From positions 99,383 through 163,382 of the forward strand of contig NZ_JABDSR010000005.1 of the NCBI RefSeq assembly GCF_012976305.1: a stretch of 64,000 nucleotides of DNA, read 5' to 3'. Position numbers and translations under genes: made by a program. The notes below the pieces were generated by a model. The model was not told the DNA's origin. It searched no databases and worked only from the letters and a program-made list of their open reading frames with translations. Within the stretch, counting starts at the first letter, position 1. Every line of letters begins with the position of its first letter. Positions 8,757 to 17,739 of this stretch are shown piece after piece. This DNA comes from Peptoniphilus faecalis (lineage in GTDB: Bacteria; Bacillota; Clostridia; Tissierellales; Peptoniphilaceae).

Positions 8757-9575
8757 TTGGAAGCAATAAAAAGCACTGTGGACATAGAAAGGTCCCTTAT
8801 AAAAACATATAGAAGAGATATTTACAAAAAATTTGTACAAGGTGTAAATAAATATGAACTAATTAGTCCTGGCGACAAAATTGCTGTTGCAATTTCTGGC
8901 GGGAAGGATTCCCTCACTCTTGCGAAATTATTGCAAGAATTAAAAAGGCATAATAAAGTGCCCTTTGAACTTGAATTTATAACAATGGATCCTGGTTATC
9001 TCCCCGAAAATAGAGAAAGACTTGAGTTCAATTGTGAAAAACTCGGTATACCAGTTAAGATTCACAACTCCGATGTTTTTTCTGTTGCAGAAAAAATGTC
9101 TGAAGGCGGTTCTCCTTGTTATATGTGTGCAAGAATGCGCCGTGGAAATTTATACAATAGGGCGAAAGAACTGGGATGCAATAAACTTGCTCTTGGTCAT
9201 CACTTTGACGATGTCATCCAAACAGTTCTTTTAAATATTATTTATGCCGGCGATTTTAAAACTATGATGCCAAAATTAAAATCGCAAAATTTTGAAGGTC
9301 TTGAACTTATTAGACCAATGTATCTAGTTCGAGAGGAAGCAATCATCCGCTTTATGAAATCCACTGGATTATCTGCACTTGATTGTGCCTGCACTGTTAC
9401 AAAGAAAAAATCTGGCAACAAGAGATTTTTTATAAATGACTTAATCGAAGAGCTTAAAAAAGAAAACAAAAATGTCGACATAAATATTCTTCGTGCTACT
9501 GAAAATGTAAATATGGAACAAATCTTAGGTTTCAAAGAAAAAGGCAAAAGACATAACTTTTTGGAATTTTATTAG
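8757..9575 (+). CDS. TtcA-family tRNA 2-thiolation enzyme (PP-loop ATPase)
   Basis: ATP pyrophosphatase-type enzyme that adenylates a tRNA base for sulfur insertion (TtcA makes 2-thiocytidine at position 32; relatives act elsewhere). The PP-loop 'SGGKDS' is at residues 47-52. Cysteines that can hold the Fe-S cluster occur in 'CYMCARMRRG' and in 'DCACTV', as in TtcA. The start is the TTG at 8757 with AAAGGTGA 7 bases upstream. It heads an operon with exoA and fprA (8- and 14-base gaps). Which tRNA position it modifies cannot be read from sequence. Confidence 0.85.
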   Translation: MEAIKSTVDIERSLIKTYRRDIYKKFVQGVNKYELISPGDKIAVAISGGKDSLTLAKLLQELKRHNKVPFELEFITMDPGYLPENRERLEFNCEKLGIPVKIHNSDVFSVAEKMSEGGSPCYMCARMRRGNLYNRAKELGCNKLALGHHFDDVIQTVLLNIIYAGDFKTMMPKLKSQNFEGLELIRPMYLVREEAIIRFMKSTGLSALDCACTVTKKKSGNKRFFINDLIEELKKENKNVDINILRATENVNMEQILGFKEKGKRHNFLEFY

Positions 9576-9583
9576 GAGGATAT

Positions 9584-10348
9584 ATGCAGGAATTTAAAAT
9601 GATTTCTTGGAATGTAAATGGACTTAGAGCTGTCATTAAAAAGGGGTTTATGGATTACTTCAACGAAGTTGACGCCGATATATTTGCACTTCAAGAGATA
9701 AAACTTCAAGAGGGTCAAATTGAAATGGACCTTCCTGGTTACTACGAATTTTATAATTATGCAGAGAAAAAAGGTTACTCGGGTACGGCAATTTTCTCTA
9801 AGAAAGAACCTATTAATGTATATTATGGAATTGGATCAGAAGAGCATGACAACGAAGGACGGGTTATAACACTAGAGTTTGAAAATTTTTACTTTGTAAC
9901 TTGTTATACACCTAATTCAAAGAGAAAATTAGAAAGGCTTGATTATAGACAAGTTTGGGAAGACGACTTTAGAACTTATCTAAATGCTTTAAAATCAAAA
10001 AAAGGTGTAATTTTGTGTGGCGATTTAAATGTCGCTCACAAAGAAATCGACCTAGCAAATCCATCTACTAACAGAAGATCTGCAGGTTTTACTGATGAAG
10101 AGAGAAATAAATTCACAGAACTCTTGGATAATGGATACATCGACACTTTTAGATATTTTTATCCAGAACTTATAGATGAATATTCATGGTGGAGTTATTT
10201 TGCAAAGTCAAGAGAACGAAATATTGGATGGAGAATAGATTACTTCGTAGTTTCAGATGACCTTGAGAAAAATTTAGTAGACGCAAAAATTCATCAAGAA
10301 ATTATGGGATCGGATCACTGTCCTGTTGAACTTAAAATAAAACTTTAA
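9584..10348 (+). CDS. exoA: Exodeoxyribonuclease III (AP endonuclease)
   Basis: Base-excision-repair nuclease of the ExoIII/APE1 family. It shows every hallmark block: 'MISWNVNGLRA' (Asn7-type residue), 'ALQEIKLQ' (metal-binding Glu), 'TCYTPNS', 'GDLNVAH' (Asp/Asn catalytic pair), and the C-terminal 'GSDHCPVEL' (catalytic Asp-His). At 254 residues it matches the bacterial family. GGAGG lies before the ATG, in an operon with the TtcA-like and FprA genes. Confidence 0.95.
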   Translation: MQEFKMISWNVNGLRAVIKKGFMDYFNEVDADIFALQEIKLQEGQIEMDLPGYYEFYNYAEKKGYSGTAIFSKKEPINVYYGIGSEEHDNEGRVITLEFENFYFVTCYTPNSKRKLERLDYRQVWEDDFRTYLNALKSKKGVILCGDLNVAHKEIDLANPSTNRRSAGFTDEERNKFTELLDNGYIDTFRYFYPELIDEYSWWSYFAKSRERNIGWRIDYFVVSDDLEKNLVDAKIHQEIMGSDHCPVELKIKL

Positions 10349-10362
10349 ATATAGGAGGAATT

Positions 10363-11568
10363 ATGAAAAATTTATTGTCAGTTCCTATTAAAAATGATAT
10401 TTATTATATAGGTACAAATGATCGACAAACAGAATTATTTGAAGGAATGTGGCCTCTTCCAAAGGGTGTTGCATATAATTCATATCTAGTTAAGGGTGAA
10501 AAAAATGTACTTTTTGACCTAGTAAAAGTTAACACAGTCGATGATTATATCCAAAAAATAAATGAAATAGTCGGCGAAGGCGAAAAAATTGATTATATAA
10601 TAATCAATCACATGGAACCAGACCACACATCTTCTCTTAAATCAATATTGGACATTTATCCAGAAGCAAAACTCGTTACAAATAAAAAAGCTGTCGCCAT
10701 GTTAAATAATTTCTATGAAGTTACAGACAATATCGTAGAAGTAAAGGAAGGCGAAACAATTGAACTTGGAAATAGAAAATTTACTTTCTACATGACTCCT
10801 ATGGTTCACTGGCCTGAATCCATGGTAGCCTATGAAGAAACTACAAAGACGCTTTTCTCACAAGATATTTTTGGCGGCTTTGGAACTCTTGACGGCGGTA
10901 TTTTTGATGATCGAATTGACTACAACGACAATTACCTTGAAGAAACTACTAGATATTTCATAAATATCGTTGGCAAATATGCGACACAAGCACTTAAAGC
11001 TCTAAAAAAATTAGCTGTTCTTGACGTCGAACTAATTTGTCCAGATCACGGACCAATTTGGAGAGAGAACCCTAAAAAAATAATCGACATCTACACATCC
11101 CTTGCAAAACAAGAAACAATTGACGGTTGCGTAGTAATCTATGGATCTATGTATGGAAATACAGAAACAATGGCAGAAGCTGTCGCAAGGGGACTTTCTG
11201 AAGGTGGACTTACAAATATTAAAATTCGCGACATAACAAAGACTTCCTTCTCCTATCTACTATCAGATATTTGGAGATACAAGGGCGTAATCCTTGGCTC
11301 ATGTTCCTACGACAATAACTTGTTCCCGCCAATGAATTATCTATTGACAGAGGTTTCTCATCAAAGGATGAAAAATAATTATTGGGGAATTTTTGGATCC
11401 TATTCCTGGTCTGGTGGAGCACTTAAAACTCTAAAGAAATATATGGAAGATGGAAATTACGATGTGCTCGACACACAACTTGAAATTCAAGGTTCAGCAA
11501 CCGATGAAGAAATTAAGAAGTTAATCGACTTTGGAAAAGAAATGGCCGCAAAAATTTTAGATAAATAA
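10363..11568 (+). CDS. fprA: FprA family A-type flavoprotein (flavodiiron protein)
   Basis: Reduces O2 to water, or NO to N2O, protecting anaerobes. Residues 1-250 are a beta-lactamase-like diiron domain with the first metal motif H83-x-E85-x-D87-H88 ('HMEPDH'), a further ligand in 'MVHWPESM', and His in 'ICPDHGPIW'. Residues about 256-401 are a flavodoxin domain binding FMN ('IYGSMYGNTETMAEAV'). At 401 residues it is a standard class A protein without a rubredoxin tail. It is the last gene of the operon, ending at a strong terminator. Confidence 0.94.
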   Translation: MKNLLSVPIKNDIYYIGTNDRQTELFEGMWPLPKGVAYNSYLVKGEKNVLFDLVKVNTVDDYIQKINEIVGEGEKIDYIIINHMEPDHTSSLKSILDIYPEAKLVTNKKAVAMLNNFYEVTDNIVEVKEGETIELGNRKFTFYMTPMVHWPESMVAYEETTKTLFSQDIFGGFGTLDGGIFDDRIDYNDNYLEETTRYFINIVGKYATQALKALKKLAVLDVELICPDHGPIWRENPKKIIDIYTSLAKQETIDGCVVIYGSMYGNTETMAEAVARGLSEGGLTNIKIRDITKTSFSYLLSDIWRYKGVILGSCSYDNNLFPPMNYLLTEVSHQRMKNNYWGIFGSYSWSGGALKTLKKYMEDGNYDVLDTQLEIQGSATDEEIKKLIDFGKEMAAKILDK

Positions 11569-11571
11569 ATT

Positions 11572-11599
11572 AATCGTCACGATTTCGTGGCGATTTTTT
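11572..11599 (+). terminator. Terminator after fprA
   Basis: ATCGTCACGA / TCGTGGCGAT stem with a 2-base loop (one G-T pair), followed by TTTTTT. Confidence 0.85.
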
Positions 11600-12195
11600 G
11601 AATAAAATCTCTTGTACCAACTTTTTAACTATTTAGAAAAAGATTTATAAAAGATTACTTTAAGCTACTTAAAAATAAAATGCACAAAAAAAGAATGTCA
11701 AATTACTTTACAAAATGACATTCTTTTTAAATATCCAATTCCATCCAATTTAAACTTTTTGGTTCAATCACGTCTTATCACCTATATTCTTATTTTACCT
11801 AAGCCCTATACAAATTGATATTCTCACAGTCCCAACTCTAAGCCTGTGTACCTCATCATATAAAAACTAAGAGTAATATCAAAACAAACTATTTACCATC
11901 ATTTTATACATTAAACGTCTATTAAAAACTATTCGATTTATATAAAAGCCTTGACCTTTTAAGTCAAAACTCGTAAATTTAACAAAATCAAAAACATTTT
12001 TCAAATTTTGGATGGAATTGTCAAGTTTCTCCAAATAAGATTTTATTTTTATTTATTTTTTACTTTAATACGATAATCTTATTTGGTACTAATATTATAC
12101 CACGTATTTTTATTTTTAAACACTTTTTATAAAAATTTTTTTAATTTTTTTATAAATTTCTGTAGTATAATGTTTTTAAATTGAGGAGGCGTAAA
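11600..12195. other. Gene-free region with three inverted repeats
   Basis: About 600 bases with no convincing reading frame. It holds a hairpin AAAAGAATGTCA / TGACATTCTTTT near 11690-11727; a perfect 13-base inverted pair CAATTCCATCCAA (11736-11748) / TTGGATGGAATTG (12008-12020) enclosing 259 bases; and a 12-base pair CCAAATAAGATT (12031-12042) / AATCTTATTTGG (12075-12086). A TATAAT near 12165 precedes the ArsC-like gene. It could be a decayed small mobile element or an RNA gene. Confidence 0.4.
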
Positions 12196-12546
12196 ATGAA
12201 TATATTAATCGGATATAAAAAATGCAGCACTTGTAAAAATATAGAAAAATTATTAAAAGAAAAAAATATTTCCTATGAATACAGAGAAATTGACAAGGAG
12301 CTCTTGTCAGTAGATGAGCTTAAAAAAATAATGAAAAGGGCAAATATTGATGTTCTAAAACTCTTTAATACAAGTGGTATGAAATATAGGGAATTTGGAC
12401 TAAAGGACAAGAAAAATGAAATGACAGAAGAGGAAATATTAGAATTACTTTCAACAGATGGCATGCTAGTAAAAAGACCAATACTTTTAAAAGATGATAA
12501 AGCCTTTGTAGGTCCACAGGTAAAAAAATATTTGGAAAGCTTATAA
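12196..12546 (+). CDS. ArsC/Spx-family thioredoxin-fold protein
   Basis: A 116-residue member of the arsenate reductase-like (ArsC/YffB/Spx) thioredoxin-fold family. The N-terminal 'YKKCSTCKNIEKLLKEK' carries a CXXC pair as in Spx and ArsC-like proteins, and 'LFNTSGMKYREFGLKDK' and 'LVKRPILLKDDKAFVG' are the conserved central and C-terminal blocks. The start is placed at the ATG at 12196, because GAGGAGG lies just upstream; an earlier frame from 12181 would run through that site. There is no arsenic-resistance operon around it, so a redox or Spx-like role is as likely as arsenate reduction. Confidence 0.85.
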   Translation: MNILIGYKKCSTCKNIEKLLKEKNISYEYREIDKELLSVDELKKIMKRANIDVLKLFNTSGMKYREFGLKDKKNEMTEEEILELLSTDGMLVKRPILLKDDKAFVGPQVKKYLESL

Positions 12547-12565
12547 TCACAAAGTTTTATAGTTC

Positions 12566-12605
12566 AAAAAAACTAGAATTGGTTTCAACTCTAGTTTTTT
12601 TTATT
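12566..12605. terminator. Bidirectional terminator between ArsC-like and ClC genes
   Basis: AAAAAACTAGA / TCTAGTTTTTT stem with an inner AAT-rich loop. A and T runs on both sides serve the two converging genes. Confidence 0.75.
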
Positions 12606-14132
12606 TCATTCATTTTTAAAAAATTTATCTATCTCTAAGGCGTCTTCAGCTTTTATTAACACTGTTATTTTATCTCCATAAAGTATGATATCATCTGCTG
12701 TTGGAACTATTTCAACTCCTTCTCTTTCTATTGACATTATTATTATATGCCTTGGAAAATTTATATCTCGCAAAGTCTTTCCTGCAAATTTTAATCCATC
12801 TGTTATTGTGTACTCGAAAATCGAATAATCGCCAAGCTCTCTTTCCTTTGGACTAAGTAGGTTTTTGTCCCTTAGTTGTCTTTCGAAAAGGGTGTCATAA
12901 ATTGGGGCAACTTTTAAAATTTCTGCCACATAATAGGAAACCATTACAACTATGGAAAGAGCTATTAAATGTTCAAAAGTTGAAGTCATTTCCGACACTA
13001 AAATAACTGAAAGTATGGGACTTCTAACCACCGATGCTAGTATGCCACTCATGCCAAGGATTATAAAATTTACATAATATTCTTCTAGTCCAAAATTATT
13101 TTGTAATATTGAAAAAATAAGTGCTCCACAAGATCCTCCAATTACAAGTACTGGCAAAAAGATACCTCCCTGTACTCCCGAGCCGTAGCAAAATGTTGTG
13201 TAAAATAACTTTACTAAAAGTATTGCCAAGATATATTTTATTGGAAATTGTCCTCTTGCCATTTTTTCTAGGAGTCCATGGCCGCCTCCCGTTCCTTCAA
13301 AAAAGATAAATCCAATTATAATTGTAACGCTCATTAATAATCCATACTTTAAAATTTTTGAATTTATTTTCTTAAAAAGATCTTGAAATTTTGTAATTAA
13401 ATAATTATAAACTCCACCAACTAGTCCTGTTAATATTCCAATTAAAATCGCCACCCAAATAAGTTTCATAGGTAAAGATTCAGAAACAAAGAAAGAAAAA
13501 GATGTCTCGGCTCCCATTATTACAAAGGAAACATAATTGGCAACTATTGATGCTATAAAGGATGGCAAGAGAACAAATTTTGAATAGGATTTATGAAGTT
13601 CTTCTATCGCAAAGATACAACCTGCCATTGGTGCGTTAAAGGCTGCTGCAAGCCCTGCTGCTGCTCCTGCTGTAATCATGTACTTTATTTCATCTGGCGG
13701 TCTTTTTATTGCCCTTCCAATAAATTTTGCCGCTGCACCGCCCATTTGTATTGATGGACCTTCTCTTCCAAGAGAAAAGCCCATGAGGTTGCCCAATCCT
13801 CCACCTACAATTTTTGATATAAGCGTTGGCACTTCATCCATTTTAAATTTGCCTAGTATTTCGCCTCGGATTTGTGGAATTCCACTTCCTCCAGATAGAG
13901 GCACCCAATTTAATAATTTATAAATTACAAAGGAAATTATTATTGCAAGGACAATTAAAATTAAAATTGATTTTAATTTTAATTCACTGTATAAGATTTT
14001 TCTATAAAAATCCATTTTCATTATTACAAATCTATATAAAACTGAAAAAAGTCCTGCAAAAGTTCCTACAATTAGGGAGTCAAATAAAATTCTAAATATT
14101 AATTTACTCTTGTTGTTAAAATCATTTTTCAT
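12606..14132 (-). CDS. ClC-type chloride channel/antiporter with TrkA-C domain
   Basis: Chloride transporter of the ClC family, 508 residues. Selectivity-filter motifs are 'GSGIPQ' (Cl- type rather than the fluoride type) and 'GREGPSIQMGG', with the gating Glu characteristic of H+/Cl- exchangers. About ten to twelve hydrophobic segments run to residue 410. The C-terminal 80 residues ('EYTITDGLKFAGKTLRDINFP' onward) form a TrkA-C/RCK-C regulatory domain, common in Firmicute ClcA-like proteins. The start overlaps the end of the preceding membrane-anchored protein by 11 bases. Confidence 0.92.
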   Translation of the reverse strand: MKNDFNNKSKLIFRILFDSLIVGTFAGLFSVLYRFVIMKMDFYRKILYSELKLKSILILIVLAIIISFVIYKLLNWVPLSGGSGIPQIRGEILGKFKMDEVPTLISKIVGGGLGNLMGFSLGREGPSIQMGGAAAKFIGRAIKRPPDEIKYMITAGAAAGLAAAFNAPMAGCIFAIEELHKSYSKFVLLPSFIASIVANYVSFVIMGAETSFSFFVSESLPMKLIWVAILIGILTGLVGGVYNYLITKFQDLFKKINSKILKYGLLMSVTIIIGFIFFEGTGGGHGLLEKMARGQFPIKYILAILLVKLFYTTFCYGSGVQGGIFLPVLVIGGSCGALIFSILQNNFGLEEYYVNFIILGMSGILASVVRSPILSVILVSEMTSTFEHLIALSIVVMVSYYVAEILKVAPIYDTLFERQLRDKNLLSPKERELGDYSIFEYTITDGLKFAGKTLRDINFPRHIIIMSIEREGVEIVPTADDIILYGDKITVLIKAEDALEIDKFFKNE

Positions 14133-15318
14133 TACTTGCTCCTTTTATTAAATTCTTCCAATCTTTCTCGCTTAATTTTAAAATTTCTATATATTTTTTT
14201 TCCTTTTCAATTTTATTTGGAGTAGTATAGAAATTAAAATTTACTTTTTTTATCTCGCTTCCATCTATATCTGCTATTACCTTAAACTTTTTTGACTTTA
14301 TTAAGTTATAAAACCTTGCATTAATATGCATAAATTCATCGTGATAGATGAGGTTTTTCTCCTTTGGATAATAACTCATCCTAAAGTTTCTTTGATTTAT
14401 CTTTCCCTTAATTGTTTTCAAATTTTCATTTTCTTCGTGCTCAATGAAAATATGTCTGTGAGGAACTTTTAGTTCAAAATCCTTTTTTATTTTTAGCATA
14501 TACTTTCCGTCATCGGACTGAAGTTTTAAAAGATTTTTGTCATCGTCTGTTTCCATGTAAAAAACTATTACATCTTGTTTTTCTAAGTCGCCGTAAATAT
14601 TTAAAAATTCTTTTTTTAGAACTTCACTTAAAATCGTAAAGGGAAAGTAATTTTCTTCCCGATAAAATTCTTCAACTTTATTCATAAGTTTCTCAAGGTC
14701 CAAGGACTTTACTTTAATTTCATATATATTTGTTGAAATGTTTTTTACATTAGTTTTTCTAATTATTCTCGTCCACTCTTTTTTTACATATTTTTTTAGT
14801 TCTGAGTTTTTTTCAGAAAAAGAAACTGGCGGCAAAAATAATTTTTTATTATTTATGTCATAGCCAAGATCTCCTAAGACATTGGAGTCCTGAGATAAAT
14901 TTAACATTGTATTTCTGTCAATATAAAGAGGAAGATCGGAAATTTCATCTCTATAAAGATAGACATCGCTATTTACAATTTTTTCGCCCACTGTCTTTGT
15001 CTTCTTATCTTCTTCTTTTCTTTCAAGAAAGTACAGGGATTTATTTGTCACACTCTGAAAATTTATAATATTTAATTTATCGCCATTTTCTTTAAGGCTA
15101 CTCAACCTTATACCATAATCTCCCGAGCTCTTAACTTTTTCAAAAATATCACTTATGCCAAAATCTTCGATATAGTCATCTGCAAAGGCAAAAATTCTGT
15201 CATCAATGGTGTAAAGCACTTCTGCTACAATTTTCTTTGGATAGCGTTTAAAATTATTTACTCCCAAAAAAATCAAGGCAACTAAAATAAATATTAAAAA
15301 AATACTTTTCCTTTTCAT
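14122..15318 (-). CDS. Membrane-anchored hypothetical protein
   Basis: Not recognised. From the ATG at 15318 it has a basic start (MKRKS) and one N-terminal hydrophobic segment, then about 370 mostly hydrophilic residues predicted outside the cell. No catalytic motif or metal site was seen; several alternating charged and hydrophobic stretches suggest a beta-rich fold. An upstream extension in frame is rejected because it crosses the MATE terminator. Its end overlaps the ClC gene start, so the two are co-translated, and a link to ion transport is a guess. Confidence 0.6.
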   Translation of the reverse strand: MKRKSIFLIFILVALIFLGVNNFKRYPKKIVAEVLYTIDDRIFAFADDYIEDFGISDIFEKVKSSGDYGIRLSSLKENGDKLNIINFQSVTNKSLYFLERKEEDKKTKTVGEKIVNSDVYLYRDEISDLPLYIDRNTMLNLSQDSNVLGDLGYDINNKKLFLPPVSFSEKNSELKKYVKKEWTRIIRKTNVKNISTNIYEIKVKSLDLEKLMNKVEEFYREENYFPFTILSEVLKKEFLNIYGDLEKQDVIVFYMETDDDKNLLKLQSDDGKYMLKIKKDFELKVPHRHIFIEHEENENLKTIKGKINQRNFRMSYYPKEKNLIYHDEFMHINARFYNLIKSKKFKVIADIDGSEIKKVNFNFYTTPNKIEKEKKYIEILKLSEKDWKNLIKGASNEK

Positions 15319-15381
15319 AATATCACTACTTTGTATATAATAATTATAGTTTACAATAAATATTCTCTTCATTGCAATTAA

Positions 15382-15404
15382 AAAGGCACCTTTGAGTGCC
15401 AATT
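15382..15404 (-). terminator. Terminator after the MATE gene
   Basis: On the minus strand GGCAC, 6-base loop, GTGCC, then TTTTT. Confidence 0.8.
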
Positions 15405-15407
15405 ATT

Positions 15408-16760
15408 TTACATAATGATATTTTTTCTCCATTTTCCAAATTTATAGTAAATTACCATGAGAAGAAAGTTTACAAAATATGAAACTGGATAAATTATACT
15501 TATTACTCTTATGGAATTAAATATTGGCATTGCAAAGTAAACTACCACTAATCTAAAAATACAAATTGTCAAAAGAGAAATAATCATTGGTCCCATTGCG
15601 TTTCCGCTTCCCCTAATAAATCCAGAAATAGTTTCTGAAAGTCCAAAGGACCAAATTCCAAGACTTATTATCCTCAAAAAATCGGAACCATATCCAACTA
15701 CCTTTGGATCAGAATTAAATATTGCAATAAGCTCTTCTGCAAAGGCAACGGCAATTACTGATAAAACTGCGGAAATTCCAAATACAATCAAAAGCGAAAC
15801 TTTAATCCCCTCTCGGAGCCTTTCGTATTTTTTTGCACCAAAATTTTGTCCCGAAAAAGTTGTCGCTGCAAGGGCAATTGCTTGAAGTGACATAAATAAA
15901 AATCCATCGATCCTTCCTTCTGCTGCAACACCTGCAATGGCATCGGGGCCAAAGGAGTTTATCTTTGCTTGAAAAATTACATTTGTAAAGGATAAAAGTG
16001 CTGTTTGAACTCCCGTCGGTATTCCAACTTCAAAAATTCTCTTTGCTTCAAACTTGTGAAGTTTTATTTCTTCTTTTCTAAGTTTGTAAGAGCCATCTGT
16101 TTTTAAAAGTGAATAAGTAACAAGAGCTGCTGATGCTACTTGTGATGCAAGAGTTGCAATACCAGCACCTAGTACAGACATTTGAAGCCATCCTACTAAA
16201 ATTAAGTCGAGAACAATATTTACAACGGCAGAAACGCATAGAAAGTTAAAAGGTCTCTTTGAGTCGCCTGTTGCCCTTAAAATAGATGCACCCATGTTGT
16301 AAATCAGAATTGGAATAGTTCCCAAAAAGAAAACTCTCATGTAAATTATTGCATCCCTAAAAATCTCTTGCGGCGTGTCCATTATCCTAAGAAAGAAGGG
16401 CGTCGTGAAATAACCAAAAATTGTTATAAAAAGCCCTGACATTAGTCCAAGAAAATAAGAAACGCCAACAGATTTTTTTAATCCATCCCTATCATTTGAG
16501 CCATAATAAAGGGATATTATTACAGACGCACCAGTAGTAAGCCCTAAAAAAAGTCCAATTAATAGATTTGAAACTGGTCCCGTTGCACCAACTGCTGCCA
16601 TAGGGTTTTTCCCTGCAAATCTTCCTACAATCATAAGGTCTGCTGTATTATATAATTGTTGCAAAAAATTTGTAAGAAGAAGGGGAATTGCAAATTTTAT
16701 AAGTCCCTCTGCAATAGAGCCTTCTGTCAAATTTATATTTCTGCTGATTTTTTTACTCAT
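15408..16760 (-). CDS. MATE family multidrug efflux transporter
   Basis: Cation-coupled exporter of 450 residues with about twelve hydrophobic segments in two matching halves, including 'FAIPLLLTNFLQQLYNTADLM' and 'GRFAGKNPMAAVGATGP', the NorM/DinF signature, and 'ALAATTFSGQNFGAKKYERL' in the second half. The substrate is unknown. Its start overlaps the nnrE gene by 8 bases, so the repair enzyme and the transporter form a two-gene operon ending at a hairpin terminator. Confidence 0.93.
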   Translation of the reverse strand: MSKKISRNINLTEGSIAEGLIKFAIPLLLTNFLQQLYNTADLMIVGRFAGKNPMAAVGATGPVSNLLIGLFLGLTTGASVIISLYYGSNDRDGLKKSVGVSYFLGLMSGLFITIFGYFTTPFFLRIMDTPQEIFRDAIIYMRVFFLGTIPILIYNMGASILRATGDSKRPFNFLCVSAVVNIVLDLILVGWLQMSVLGAGIATLASQVASAALVTYSLLKTDGSYKLRKEEIKLHKFEAKRIFEVGIPTGVQTALLSFTNVIFQAKINSFGPDAIAGVAAEGRIDGFLFMSLQAIALAATTFSGQNFGAKKYERLREGIKVSLLIVFGISAVLSVIAVAFAEELIAIFNSDPKVVGYGSDFLRIISLGIWSFGLSETISGFIRGSGNAMGPMIISLLTICIFRLVVVYFAMPIFNSIRVISIIYPVSYFVNFLLMVIYYKFGKWRKNIIM

Positions 16761-17376
16761 CTTTGTACCTCACAATTCCAATATATACTTTTTTAAGCTC
16801 TCCCACATTGCTATTTAAAAGCTCTCCCTTTTTTATATCAGATATTGCATAGGTAACATTGCAAGCCACACAATTTCCATATTCTTCACCTGTATCTGCA
16901 TCCATTCCAGAAGGTATATCCACGCCAATTATATAATTTCCATGAATATTTATAATATCAATTAAACTTCTGTAGAATTTATTTAATTTTCTATTAAGTC
17001 CTGTGCCAAAAATTGCATCCACAGTAATTTCATTTACTTCAATAGATTCAATTAATTCATTAAAATTATCGCCTTCAATGTATTTTACATCTGTAAGTTT
17101 TTTTATAATCTCTAAATTTTTGGAAAAATCCTCTGTTTCTTTGTCTCCAACTACAAAGACTTCAACAGTTTTTCCATTAAGTATTAAATGTCTTGCGATT
17201 ACAAGTCCATCACCGCCGTTATTTCCCTTACCGCAAATTATTGTAAAGGAATCGTACTGATTAATTTCACGAAAAATCCCCATACCTGCATTTTCCATTA
17301 AAATAAGAGAATCAATTTTAAACTCCTCTATTGTTCTCTTTTCTAGTTCAATCATCTTGTTTTTTGAAATTGTCAC
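16753..17376 (-). CDS. nnrE: NAD(P)H-hydrate epimerase
   Basis: Interconverts the R and S forms of damaged, hydrated NAD(P)H so that a dehydratase can repair it. At 207 residues it is a single YjeF N-terminal domain: 'MENAGMG', the glycine-rich 'GKGNNGGDGLVIARHL', 'DAIFGTGL' and 'GVDIPSGMDADTGE' are all present. The dehydratase domain (NnrD) often fused to it is absent and is not found in the window. The start is a GTG with GGGAGGG upstream. Confidence 0.9.
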   Translation of the reverse strand: MTISKNKMIELEKRTIEEFKIDSLILMENAGMGIFREINQYDSFTIICGKGNNGGDGLVIARHLILNGKTVEVFVVGDKETEDFSKNLEIIKKLTDVKYIEGDNFNELIESIEVNEITVDAIFGTGLNRKLNKFYRSLIDIINIHGNYIIGVDIPSGMDADTGEEYGNCVACNVTYAISDIKKGELLNSNVGELKKVYIGIVRYKDE

Positions 17377-17739
17377 AGTAATCCCTCCCTGTGTTTATTA
17401 TATGCTATTTATTAAAAATTGACACCACATTATGATAATTTTTGAACTTTATTTTATTCTCTTTAATTTCTAAATTATATAGCAATTAATTATTTATTTA
17501 TCCTTAATAATAAATTTTTGCAAGGAGAATATAATACAACAAAACTCTCGCAATTGCAAAAATCTTTCCATTTTTTTCAAAAATTATTTTTATACCCTTA
17601 ATAAAAATATTTAAATAAAAATAATTTTATTAGTTGATATTTAATATCAATTGAGTTATAATTAAATTAAATTTTTAATGAATAAATAATTAAGTTAAGT
17701 TTTTATAGAAAAAATAAAATTATATTAATAGGAGGAATT
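17377..17739 (+). promoter_or_regulatory. AraC gene promoter with overlapping palindrome
   Basis: A 363-base AT-rich intergenic region. Near its end a promoter is clear: TTGATA (17634-17639), 17-base spacer, TATAAT (17657-17662). The -35 box is part of the palindrome TTGATATTTAATATCAA (17634-17650), a good place for an operator of the following regulator. The remainder shows no gene or structured RNA that I recognise. Confidence 0.6.

Noticed and set aside
12196..12546. Calling the ArsC-like gene a true arsenate reductase.
   Set aside because: The CXXC form and the lack of arsenic genes nearby fit Spx/YffB-like proteins equally well.
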